From an uncultured Flavobacterium sp. (lineage in GTDB: Bacteria; Bacteroidota; Bacteroidia; Flavobacteriales; Flavobacteriaceae), in assembly GCA_946479395.1 (NCBI GenBank), contig CAMLFV010000115.1, positions 1 to 8,591 on the forward strand: DNA of 8,591 nt, written 5' to 3'. How positions within the stretch are numbered: the stretch's first letter is position 1; every line of letters begins with the position of its first letter. The translations under genes and the position numbers were made by a program. The notes beneath the pieces are model-generated. The model saw only the letters and a program-made list of their open reading frames with translations. It was not told where the DNA came from and did not search any database. Shown here piece after piece: positions 1 through 7,254 of the stretch.

Positions 1-1442
1 AATTGAATAATTCAACAGAATATTACTGCGTTAGCGATGTTTTAGAGCTTTACAACAATAAGGAATTGATACCGTATTTAGATTTTTTGCAAACCAAAAA
101 TGTACGCAGTTTTATATTAGCACCCGTTAAAAAAACCGATGGTTTTCAGGCATACATAGAAATTACAAGCGAAATTCCGTTTGAATTGCATACCGTAAAC
201 GCTAATAAGCTAAACGATGTTATGCCGCTTATTAATGATACATTTGAAAAGTATCAGACTGATGTAAAAAACGAACTAGATGCCATTATTCAGCGAGAAT
301 ATACAACATTTCACCCAAGCGTTAACTGGAAGTTTGAAGAACAGGCAAAAAACTATTATTTTGCGAAAACCCATAATACCGAAACAGTTTTAAAGGAAAT
401 TGAATTCGAAAATATTTTTCCGTTGTATGGTGAAACCGATATTCAATCTTCAACAAAATTCAGAAACAAAGCTATGTTGACTGATTTACGCAGGCAGTTA
501 AAAGAAATTTTAAATGTGCTGGAGTTTATCAAGCCTAAAGAGGAAACCTTGTTGTTTCAACAACGCATCAATGAAATTATTTTCTTTCAAAATCAGTTAA
601 AAACGCATCAGTTTGTAGCCGAAGCTCAGATCCATCGATACATAATCGATACCATTCATCCGTTGTTCAAACAGTTAAGCGAAAAAGAAGAATATCAAAC
701 AATTATTAAAAAGTATAATGAGCAGTTAGATGAAAAACATCAACGTTTCTGGCATCAGCGCAAAAAATACGATTTAGCCATACAAACCGTTAACAAGCAG
801 TTGACCGATGTTTTAGATACCGAACAAATTGCGGTACAAACCGTGTATCCGCATTATTTTGAACGATTTAGAAGCGATGGTGTGGAACACAATTTGTTTA
901 TAGGCAACAGCATTACACCAACACAGATTTACGATTCTATGTATTTGTATAATTTGCGTTTGTGGCAGCTGCAGGTTATGTGTAAAGTAGTAATGATGCA
1001 TCAAAATTTAAAGTCGAAGTTAAGTTTTGATATGGATTTAACAAGCTTGATTTTAGTTTATAACGAACCTATTTCGATTAAATTTAGAATGGATGAAAAG
1101 CGTTTTGATGTTGAAAGTAATGATGATATCCGTTTTGAATTAATAAAAAAACGTTTGGCTAAAGCAATGGTTAAAAATACCGACGAACGTTTGGTGCAAG
1201 CCAATAAAGTGACTATTGTTTATTTGAATGAAACCGATAAAAATGATTATTTAAATTATATCGATTTTTTAAAGGATCAGAATTATTTTACAGGCGAAAC
1301 AGAATATTTAACGGTTGAAGATTTGCAGGATATTACCGATTTAAAAGCTTTACGCGTAACGATTAATACCGATTTTACTATCGATAATTTTAAAATATTT
1401 TCGTACACAGATTTTATCAATTATCTGACTAAATTCGTATAA
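1..1442 (+). CDS. GAF-domain protein, C-terminal part (5' truncated by window edge)
   Basis: The reading frame is open from the window's first bases to TAA at 1440-1442, so this is the 3' part of a longer gene. The TTG at position 3 is only the first start-like codon and not a credible start. About 480 codons are visible. The first ~75 residues look like the end of a GAF sensor domain (VRSFILAPV followed by a strand ending NANKLNDVMPLI). The rest matches, from memory, the long helical C-terminal half of flavobacterial GAF-domain proteins of nearly 800 residues. Recognisable blocks are HPSVNWKFE (~105), YPHYFERFRSDGVEHN (~285), YLYNLRLWQLQVMCK (~315) and KFRMDEKRFDVE (~357). The ligand and output of this family are unknown to me. 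No membrane segment or signal is visible, so it is probably cytosolic. Its 3' end overlaps the convergent HD-PycTM gene by 14 bases. Family identity is fairly sure; function is not. Confidence 0.85.
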   Translation, partial: LNNSTEYYCVSDVLELYNNKELIPYLDFLQTKNVRSFILAPVKKTDGFQAYIEITSEIPFELHTVNANKLNDVMPLINDTFEKYQTDVKNELDAIIQREYTTFHPSVNWKFEEQAKNYYFAKTHNTETVLKEIEFENIFPLYGETDIQSSTKFRNKAMLTDLRRQLKEILNVLEFIKPKEETLLFQQRINEIIFFQNQLKTHQFVAEAQIHRYIIDTIHPLFKQLSEKEEYQTIIKKYNEQLDEKHQRFWHQRKKYDLAIQTVNKQLTDVLDTEQIAVQTVYPHYFERFRSDGVEHNLFIGNSITPTQIYDSMYLYNLRLWQLQVMCKVVMMHQNLKSKLSFDMDLTSLILVYNEPISIKFRMDEKRFDVESNDDIRFELIKKRLAKAMVKNTDERLVQANKVTIVYLNETDKNDYLNYIDFLKDQNYFTGETEYLTVEDLQDITDLKALRVTINTDFTIDNFKIFSYTDFINYLTKFV

Positions 1443-2610
1443 AAGCAATACAAAAAGCCGCTACCGAAATAATAATTCCGTACATAAAAACCGTGTACGA
1501 AACGCTGAGCATTCGGTATTTTTTGTTCAATACCAAACCTAAATAATACAAGTCTTTTATCAAGGTATCGTACAAATAATCACGGTCTTTCATTAAATCG
1601 TTCATGGCATTATTAAAATCGTTTAATGGCAGTTGATGAAAGTTCCCAAAAAACAAAAGGTTGACTTTTCTCTGCTCAATTTCCTTTTTAGTAACAGTAT
1701 TTGAACTCACTTTTGGTTTGGTCGCCAAAATGGTATAAACAATAGTTATGACGCTAAATATCAATAAAATAAATGTTGGGATGATTAAGTGTGCATTACG
1801 CGGACTGTCTAATTTTGGGATAATCGCTGTTAACGAAATCGATATCAATATAGAGTTTACCGATAGTAAAATATTTGCTTTACTGTCTGCAATAGCACTC
1901 AATTGTGTATGATTGTTTAAAGTTGTACGAAAAAGTGTATCAATTCCTCTTTCTGGGCGATCTAATTTCTCTAACTTTTTTTCCTTTATTTCTTTGTTTT
2001 TACTTTTTTTGTTGCTGTTTAATTTTTCTAAATTTTCACGAAGTTTAAGAATATTCTTCTCCTTTTTAGGTTGCCAGTTTGCTTTGGCATAATCAGTAAA
2101 AAAATATTGGTTTTTAGTTAAAACCGTTAGATTTTCTTTACACCAATCAACATCACTTAGTTGCTTTGTATAAGTATTTTCAATTTCGATTTTCAATAAA
2201 TCGCCAAGTTCCTGGTAATTATCCAAAGTAAAATGATAAAAATCGGCATCCTTCATACACATCTCCAATAAATTTGTTGGAAAATATGAACATTTTGTTG
2301 CTAAAATCAAATTGCAAACTTGATCAATATCTACATTTTCAAAAGCATTTTCTTTAATAAAATCTTTGAAAATTTCACAACTTCTTTCTTCATGATTTTC
2401 AGGACCATTTATATAACCGGCGTCGTGAAACCAAGCTGCAAGCCTTAAATTAGTAGCATTTGGCTCTAAAATATGTTCGCCATTTATCAGTTCATTTACC
2501 GCAGTTACAACGCGTAAAGTATGTAAATAATCATGATAAATATATTCAGAAGATAGTTTATCTTTGAAAAGGTTGAAAATATATGCTTCGGCTTTTAATA
2601 AAAGTTCCAT
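1429..2610 (-). CDS. HD-domain protein fused to a Pycsar-effector-type membrane domain (PycTM, DUF5706)
   Basis: The product has 393 residues in two halves. Residues ~20-180 are an HD phosphohydrolase domain: H30 (HTLRVV), the paired H62-D63 (AAWFHDAGY), H73-E74, ATK at 104-106 and the later Asp in KDADF (120-124). All expected metal ligands of the HD superfamily are therefore present. A Lys/Glu-rich, probably helical linker (~183-218) follows. Residues ~220-393 match the Pycsar effector membrane domain: the block RGIDTLFRTTLNNHTQLSAI, then ADSKANILLSVNS, and three hydrophobic helices at ~246-264, ~276-296 and ~371-391. In Pycsar defence, PycTM proteins respond to cCMP or cUMP and damage the inner membrane. 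HD-PycTM fusions are also common in flavobacterial genomes as lone genes, and their role there is unclear to me. No cyclase is adjacent. The start at 2610 is the only Met before residue 117 and keeps the whole HD domain. Domain calls are firm; a defence role is inference. Confidence 0.9.
   Translation of the reverse strand: MELLLKAEAYIFNLFKDKLSSEYIYHDYLHTLRVVTAVNELINGEHILEPNATNLRLAAWFHDAGYINGPENHEERSCEIFKDFIKENAFENVDIDQVCNLILATKCSYFPTNLLEMCMKDADFYHFTLDNYQELGDLLKIEIENTYTKQLSDVDWCKENLTVLTKNQYFFTDYAKANWQPKKEKNILKLRENLEKLNSNKKSKNKEIKEKKLEKLDRPERGIDTLFRTTLNNHTQLSAIADSKANILLSVNSILISISLTAIIPKLDSPRNAHLIIPTFILLIFSVITIVYTILATKPKVSSNTVTKKEIEQRKVNLLFFGNFHQLPLNDFNNAMNDLMKDRDYLYDTLIKDLYYLGLVLNKKYRMLSVSYTVFMYGIIISVAAFCIAFIRI
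2559..2566 (+). promoter_or_regulatory. Candidate Bacteroidota -7 element (TATCTTTG) for the large phosphoesterase/barrel gene
   Basis: TATCTTTG is an exact match to the Bacteroidota -7 consensus TAnnTTTG. It lies 70 bases before the chosen ATG at 2637, inside the 5' coding end of the divergent HD-PycTM gene. A transcript would start near 2572 and have a leader of about 65 bases. I see no clear TTG at the -33 position, so this is a candidate only. Confidence 0.35.
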
Positions 2611-2636
2611 TGATGAATTTTTTACAAATTAAAATT

Positions 2637-5600
2637 ATGAAATTTAACTTACATATTGCAAAGATTTCTGTTTTTGCTTTTGCCATTTATTTGTTAAATG
2701 CTTGTGCATCTTTTCATGAACAAATTGGAAAGGATTTTTCTCGCGATATGATTACTAACGAACGTAAAGGCAAATTATTGCATGAAATTGTTGTGGTAGG
2801 CGATGCGGGAAATGCCAATGAACCACAAGGACAGCGATTACTGCAAACGGTTGAAGGTTATTTAAAGCAGAACGATAATAACAATACCTTACTTTTTATA
2901 GGCGATAATATTTATCCGTTGGGAATGCCGAAAGTTGGCGATAAAGACCGATTGTTAGCGGAAGAAAAATTGAATGCACAAATAAATTTAGCACAATTTG
3001 TAAACGGAAAAACTATTTTCTTGGCAGGAAATCACGATTGGTATCATGGTTTAGATGGTTTGTTGGAGCAAAAAGCGTATGTTGAAAGTAAGTTGGGGAA
3101 GAAGTCGTTTCTGCCTAAAAAACACGATGCTATTGATGTGGTTGAGGTAAACGATAAATTGTCAATTATTACGGTTGATAGCGAATGGTTTATCCAGAAT
3201 TGGGATAAATATCCGAACATAAACGAAGAAAGTATTGTTAAAAACCGAGAAGATTTTTTTGAAGAATTTCGCAGTTTAATCAATAAAAATCAAAATAAAG
3301 TTACTGTGGTGGCTATCCATCATCCAATGATTACGAATGGCAATCATGGTGGCTATTTTTCTGCACGAAATCATCTTTTTCCGTATAAAAAAGTTCCGTT
3401 ACCAATTTTGGGCTGTGTAGGCAATTATTTGCGAAAAACATCGGGTGCAAGTCCGGCCGATATGCAGCACACTTATTACCGAATGATGGTTGATCGATTA
3501 AAAACCCTTACTAAAGATAAGGAACAAGTGGTTTTTGTTTCGGGGCACGATCATAATTTGCAGTATATTGAAAATGATGGAATTAAACAGTTAATCAGCG
3601 GGGCAGGATCAAAAACCGAAGAAACCAGAAGTGTTCAGCCAACCAGCTATACTATTGGCAGCTTGGGATTTGCAACATTAAAAGTTTACGAAGACAATCA
3701 TGTGGATGTTTTTATTCATAAAATGACCGATTCTGGCGAAGAAATTGTTTTCAAGAAAACCATTATGTGTCCTGATGATTACAGCGGAAATTATCCTGAA
3801 GTTACTAAAACCACCACAATGGCATCGGTTTATCCGCCAGAAGAAACAAAAAAATCAAAAACCTACCGCTATTTATTCGGCAACCATTACCGCAGTATTT
3901 ACGGTACAAAAGTGAATACACCTGTAGCAAATTTAGAAACATTGTACGGTGGCTTAAAACCGATCATATCAGGTGGTGGCAATCAGTCGTTATCGTTGTG
4001 GTTAGAAGATAAAGACGGAAAGCAATATGTAATGCGGGGCTTACGTAAAAGCTCGAAACAGTTTTTGCAATCGGCAATTTTTAAGGATACGTATATTCAG
4101 GATAAACTGGAAGATACTTTTGTGCTGACATTTATCGATGATTATTACACCACTTCGCATCCGTACACTGCATTTATTTTAGGGCAATTGTCTGATGCTG
4201 TTAATCTGTATCACACCAACCCGAAATTGTTTTACGTTCCCAAACAGAATGCTCTCGGAAAATATAATGCTACTTATGGGAACGAGTTGTATATGATCGA
4301 GGAAAGACCTCATAAATCACAAAAAGAAGTAAAGTCTTTGGGCGAAGGTGAGGATATTATTGGAACACAAGAATTATTAGCCAACTTAGAAAAGGATGAA
4401 AAATATAAAGTTGATGATAAAATGTATTTGCGTGCCCGCATTTTTGATTTTTTAATTGGCGATTGGGACAGGCATGCAGATCAATGGCGTTGGGTAGAAA
4501 AGAAAGTAGGTAAAGATGTAATTTATCAACCAATTGCAAGAGATCGTGATCAGGCATTTGCTAAAATAGATGGAAAGTTATTAAGATTAGCAAATAAGCT
4601 GAATCCGTTGCGACACATGCAGCATTTTAAAGGCAATTACGGCAAACCACGATGGATTACAAAAACGGCATTTCCGTTAGATAAAGTTTTTCTTCAAAAC
4701 ACCAATTTGCAAGATTGGCAAAATGCGGTAGAAGATGTTGTAAACGGTTTAAACGATCAGGTTATTGAAGATGCTTTTAACAGTTTGCCAAAAGAAATTC
4801 GTAACCAATACAGCGATGATATTATCGAAATTCTAAAAGAACGCCGATCTAAATTAGTCGCTTTTTCAGGGAAATATTACAAAGAATTATTCAAATACGG
4901 TATTGTTGTTGGAACCAATAAAAAAGATACGTTCATTGTAAATACATCGAAAAATGAAGTGGTTGTTAATCATTACCGCAATAAAAATTCGGGCGATACG
5001 CTAATGGCAACCTATAAATATCTGCCAAAAACAACCAAAGAAATCTGGGTTTATGGGTTAGATGATGATGATAATATCAAAGTTATTGGCGATAAATCTA
5101 AAATTCGTTTAAAATTAATCGGCGGAAAAAATAACGATGTTTACAATGTAGTATCAAAAACAAGTACAAAAATTTTCGATTACGCATCAAAACCAATTAC
5201 AATCGAAGAAAAAGGCAATGCAAGCGTTGTTTTGCGCGATCAGTACAATTTAAACCAGTACGATTACCGCAAAGCCCCTTTAAACGTGTTGGCTATTTTG
5301 CCCGATGCAGGTTATAACCGCGATAACGGTGTCATGTTGGGCTTAAACGGAACGTACACCATTAAAAAGTTCAACCAAAATCCGTATTCGCAAAAGCATC
5401 AGTTGCGTGTGAAGTTCAATTTTGCAACATCGGGCGTTTTTGCTGCTTATAAAGGTAGTTTTAAAGATTATTCAAACACCGGATACTGGAATGTGGAAGC
5501 CTTGGCAACTTCGTCAAACTTTACAAGAAACTTTTTTGGAGTTGATAATTTGGCAACCTACGATAAAAGTGCGTTCAGAGATAATTATTACCGAGTTAGA

Positions 5601-6329
5601 ACGTCGCAGATGGAATTTAAACCGGCTTATGAATGGAAAGGGCGCAACGGAAGTTCGTTTTTGATCGGAGCGACATACGAATCAACAAAAATTGAAAAAA
5701 CGAATGATCGTTTAATTGATGAGCAGTTGTTTACACGTTTAAATGATTCATACAATACCAGCGATTTTGTGGGTGCCCGATTGAAATATCAGTTTGAAAA
5801 TTACGATAATACCCAAGAACCAACTGTTGGTTTAGGATTTATGCTTTTATTTGGAAACCGTTTTTTTGCAGATGATTTTAATAAAACGCACCAGTATTTG
5901 AATTCTAAATTGAATTTTGTAGTACCAATTTCTAACGATAAAAAACTAACATGGTCGTCAACTTACTTATTAGAAAAGATTTTTGGCGACGATTACCATT
6001 TTTATCAGGCAGCTACATTAGGGGCGAACAATGGCTTGCGTGGCTACCGTCAGCAGCGTTTCATGGGCGATACATCGTTTGTAACAAGTCAGGATATTCG
6101 TTATAAAATGAAACACATTACCAACGGAGTTTTACCTTTAAGTTATGGTTTTTATGCAGGATACGATGTTGGTAAGGTTTGGAATAAATGGGATCCGAAC
6201 AATCAGTGGTATCACAGCTACGGTGGTGGTTTATGGTTAAATGCACTAGATTCGTTTACAGCTTACGGCGGTATTTTTACCAGTAAAGAAAATAGTTTGA
6301 TAAGTTTTGGTGTTGGATTTACTTTTTAG
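2637..6329 (+). CDS. Large outer-membrane fusion: PAP-like metallophosphoesterase, kinase-like segment and Omp85-type barrel
   Basis: From ATG 2637 the product has 1230 residues. This start gives a compact lipoprotein signal, MKFNLHIAK plus a hydrophobic run and lipobox LNAC (Cys23). ATGs at 2613 and 2583 would only add residues ahead of that signal. Residues ~47-370 are a metallophosphoesterase with the purple acid phosphatase motif set: GDAG (55-58), GDNIY (89-93), GNHD (131-134), VAIHHP (225-230) and GHDH (303-306). Residues ~440-770 carry GGGNQS (446-451), YVMRGLRK (464-471), EERP (555-558), GDWDRHAD (608-615) and DRDQAF (636-641). Their order resembles the loop, catalytic and metal motifs of atypical kinases of the HipA/PI3K/Fam20 kind. 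An acidic stretch DDDDN and GGKNND (809-834) follows. Residues ~885-1230 look like a 16-strand-type Omp85 barrel with the LRGY loop-6 signature (1134-1137) and a terminal Phe. Bacteroidota homologues are usually named only metallophosphoesterase. Substrate is unknown. Confidence 0.92.
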   Translation: MKFNLHIAKISVFAFAIYLLNACASFHEQIGKDFSRDMITNERKGKLLHEIVVVGDAGNANEPQGQRLLQTVEGYLKQNDNNNTLLFIGDNIYPLGMPKVGDKDRLLAEEKLNAQINLAQFVNGKTIFLAGNHDWYHGLDGLLEQKAYVESKLGKKSFLPKKHDAIDVVEVNDKLSIITVDSEWFIQNWDKYPNINEESIVKNREDFFEEFRSLINKNQNKVTVVAIHHPMITNGNHGGYFSARNHLFPYKKVPLPILGCVGNYLRKTSGASPADMQHTYYRMMVDRLKTLTKDKEQVVFVSGHDHNLQYIENDGIKQLISGAGSKTEETRSVQPTSYTIGSLGFATLKVYEDNHVDVFIHKMTDSGEEIVFKKTIMCPDDYSGNYPEVTKTTTMASVYPPEETKKSKTYRYLFGNHYRSIYGTKVNTPVANLETLYGGLKPIISGGGNQSLSLWLEDKDGKQYVMRGLRKSSKQFLQSAIFKDTYIQDKLEDTFVLTFIDDYYTTSHPYTAFILGQLSDAVNLYHTNPKLFYVPKQNALGKYNATYGNELYMIEERPHKSQKEVKSLGEGEDIIGTQELLANLEKDEKYKVDDKMYLRARIFDFLIGDWDRHADQWRWVEKKVGKDVIYQPIARDRDQAFAKIDGKLLRLANKLNPLRHMQHFKGNYGKPRWITKTAFPLDKVFLQNTNLQDWQNAVEDVVNGLNDQVIEDAFNSLPKEIRNQYSDDIIEILKERRSKLVAFSGKYYKELFKYGIVVGTNKKDTFIVNTSKNEVVVNHYRNKNSGDTLMATYKYLPKTTKEIWVYGLDDDDNIKVIGDKSKIRLKLIGGKNNDVYNVVSKTSTKIFDYASKPITIEEKGNASVVLRDQYNLNQYDYRKAPLNVLAILPDAGYNRDNGVMLGLNGTYTIKKFNQNPYSQKHQLRVKFNFATSGVFAAYKGSFKDYSNTGYWNVEALATSSNFTRNFFGVDNLATYDKSAFRDNYYRVRTSQMEFKPAYEWKGRNGSSFLIGATYESTKIEKTNDRLIDEQLFTRLNDSYNTSDFVGARLKYQFENYDNTQEPTVGLGFMLLFGNRFFADDFNKTHQYLNSKLNFVVPISNDKKLTWSSTYLLEKIFGDDYHFYQAATLGANNGLRGYRQQRFMGDTSFVTSQDIRYKMKHITNGVLPLSYGFYAGYDVGKVWNKWDPNNQWYHSYGGGLWLNALDSFTAYGGIFTSKENSLISFGVGFTF

Positions 6330-6343
6330 TTTAAATCCAACAC
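6310..6343. terminator. Perfect 12-bp inverted repeat over both stop codons, probable bidirectional terminator
   Basis: GTGTTGGATTTA (6310-6321) and TAAATCCAACAC (6332-6343) are exact reverse complements separated by a 10-base loop. The hairpin contains the TAG of the upstream plus-strand gene (6327-6329) and the stop of the convergent lipoprotein gene (6326-6328). This is where a shared terminator for two convergent genes is expected. Neither side has a clean run of T after the stem in its own direction, so termination is inferred from position and symmetry. Confidence 0.5.
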
Positions 6344-7192
6344 AAAAACTTTTCCGCCTTTTTTACCTTTTTCGCTTTCATCTGCCATAAAAAGTTGTTT
6401 ATCGCTTTTAAAAGTAATGGCTTCTTTTTGCGAATTATGACCTAATTCTTTAATCGTAATATTTTCTTGTTTAAAAGAAGCATCGTTCACAAACGGAATC
6501 AACAGCACTTTATCGTGCGTTAACAAAGCAATTTGGTTGCCGTTTTTATTCAATGCTGCACCGGTAATTGCACAACTTTTGTACTGACCACAAGTTTCTA
6601 AAGTCGCAATTTTTTCGGCTTTAAAATTTCCATTTTTGTTAGGCACTTTGTAAACGTAAAAAGTTCCATCAAACCCTTTCGATCTGTTTTTTGTGAACAG
6701 ATAAAAAGCATCATTTGTGGCTACAAAAGCTTCACAATCGTACAATAAATTACTTTTTTTAGGCGGAAAATCGGTTTGATCTTCGTAATAAAAAGTCGTT
6801 TCTTGTGATATATTAATTGAATTAGAAGTTAAATCAGATCCATCAACTTTTAAAATTCTCAGGTCTTTACGTTTATTGTCGTTATTGCCAAAGTTTCCAA
6901 TATAAATGTTGCCGTTGGTATCTTGCGATAAATCTTCCCAATCGGTATTTTTCTGATTATTCACAGTAACCGTATTTTCAAAAGTTCCATCAACCGAATA
7001 CACATATAATTCCGACGGATTTCCTTTATCCTGCAACATCCATAATTTCTGGGTTGGTTCGTGAAAAATCATTCCCGAAACTTCGGTATGCTTTTTATCT
7101 AAGGTAAAAACTTCTTTAAAATTGTTTTCTTGCGATTTTGTAGAGCACGCATATAATAAAGAAAAACTAAAAAATACGATATATTTTTTCAT
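6326..7192 (-). CDS. Beta-propeller lipoprotein, SdiA-regulated / phytase-esterase-like type
   Basis: The product has 288 residues from ATG 7192. MKKYIVFFSFSLLYAC is a lipoprotein signal with lipobox LYAC (Cys16). An ATG at 7201 would add only three residues. The mature chain is rich in beta strands with repeating acidic motifs: SGMIFHEP (39-46), DWEDLSQD (84-91), IGNFGNNDNKR (98-108), DCEAF (152-156), AITGAAL (208-214) and QKEAITF (255-261). This pattern is typical of propeller proteins related to the SdiA-regulated and esterase-like phytase families. No enzymatic activity can be read from it. The sequence SSTKSQE-like region after Cys16 is not strongly acidic, so a periplasmic-facing lipoprotein is more likely than a surface one. 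Its stop overlaps the end of the barrel-fusion gene by 4 bases. A terminator upstream separates it from the 7255-7740 gene, so it probably has its own promoter. TAATTTTA about 20 bases before the start is a one-mismatch -7 candidate. Confidence 0.87.
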   Translation of the reverse strand: MKKYIVFFSFSLLYACSTKSQENNFKEVFTLDKKHTEVSGMIFHEPTQKLWMLQDKGNPSELYVYSVDGTFENTVTVNNQKNTDWEDLSQDTNGNIYIGNFGNNDNKRKDLRILKVDGSDLTSNSINISQETTFYYEDQTDFPPKKSNLLYDCEAFVATNDAFYLFTKNRSKGFDGTFYVYKVPNKNGNFKAEKIATLETCGQYKSCAITGAALNKNGNQIALLTHDKVLLIPFVNDASFKQENITIKELGHNSQKEAITFKSDKQLFMADESEKGKKGGKVFVLDLN

Positions 7193-7215
7193 TGCGAACA
7201 TTTTAAAGTAAAATT

Positions 7216-7245
7216 AAAAAAAGACTTTCTTGTATGAAAGTCTTT
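7216..7245 (-). terminator. Intrinsic terminator of the 8403-7255 minus-strand gene pair
   Basis: AAAGACTTTC (7220-7229) pairs perfectly with GAAAGTCTTT (7236-7245) around a 6-base loop. Read on the minus strand, the stem begins 9 bases after the stop of the 7255-7740 gene. Its last three T residues run on into four more, giving seven T in a row, then AATTTTAC. Stem, short loop and T-tract in the correct orientation make this a textbook rho-independent terminator, although the stem is AT-rich. Confidence 0.8.
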
Positions 7246-7254
7246 GAATTAAGA

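Noticed and set aside
813..1004. A 63-codon minus-strand frame inside the GAF-protein gene
   Set aside because: It lies wholly within a well-supported gene, has no recognisable motif or signal, and its composition fits a shadow frame.
1970..2060. T-rich runs resembling a terminator or regulatory tract in the HD-PycTM gene
   Set aside because: They are the reverse complement of Lys/Asn codons in the charged linker (about residues 184-215), so coding composition explains them.
2583..2636. Earlier ATG starts (2583 and 2613) for the barrel-fusion gene
   Set aside because: Both add residues ahead of a good lipoprotein signal that begins at 2637, and 2583 would overlap the start of the divergent gene by 28 bases.
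3044..3283. A 79-codon minus-strand frame inside the metallophosphoesterase region
   Set aside because: It is opposite the conserved phosphatase region between GNHD and the VAIHHP motif; it is Ser/Phe-rich antisense of Lys/Glu-rich coding and has no start context.
4357..4557. A 66-codon minus-strand frame opposite the kinase-like motifs
   Set aside because: It is the antisense of the conserved GDWDRHAD and DRDQAF coding sequence, which explains its openness.
5422..5664. An 80-codon plus-strand frame shifted within the barrel region
   Set aside because: It overlaps the beta-barrel coding in another frame; it is Trp/Arg-rich without domain features.
1429..6329. A complete Pycsar or CBASS defence operon on the left side of the window
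   Set aside because: Only the effector-like membrane domain is present. The neighbours are a GAF protein on the opposite strand and a divergent envelope gene, with no cyclase and no operon structure.
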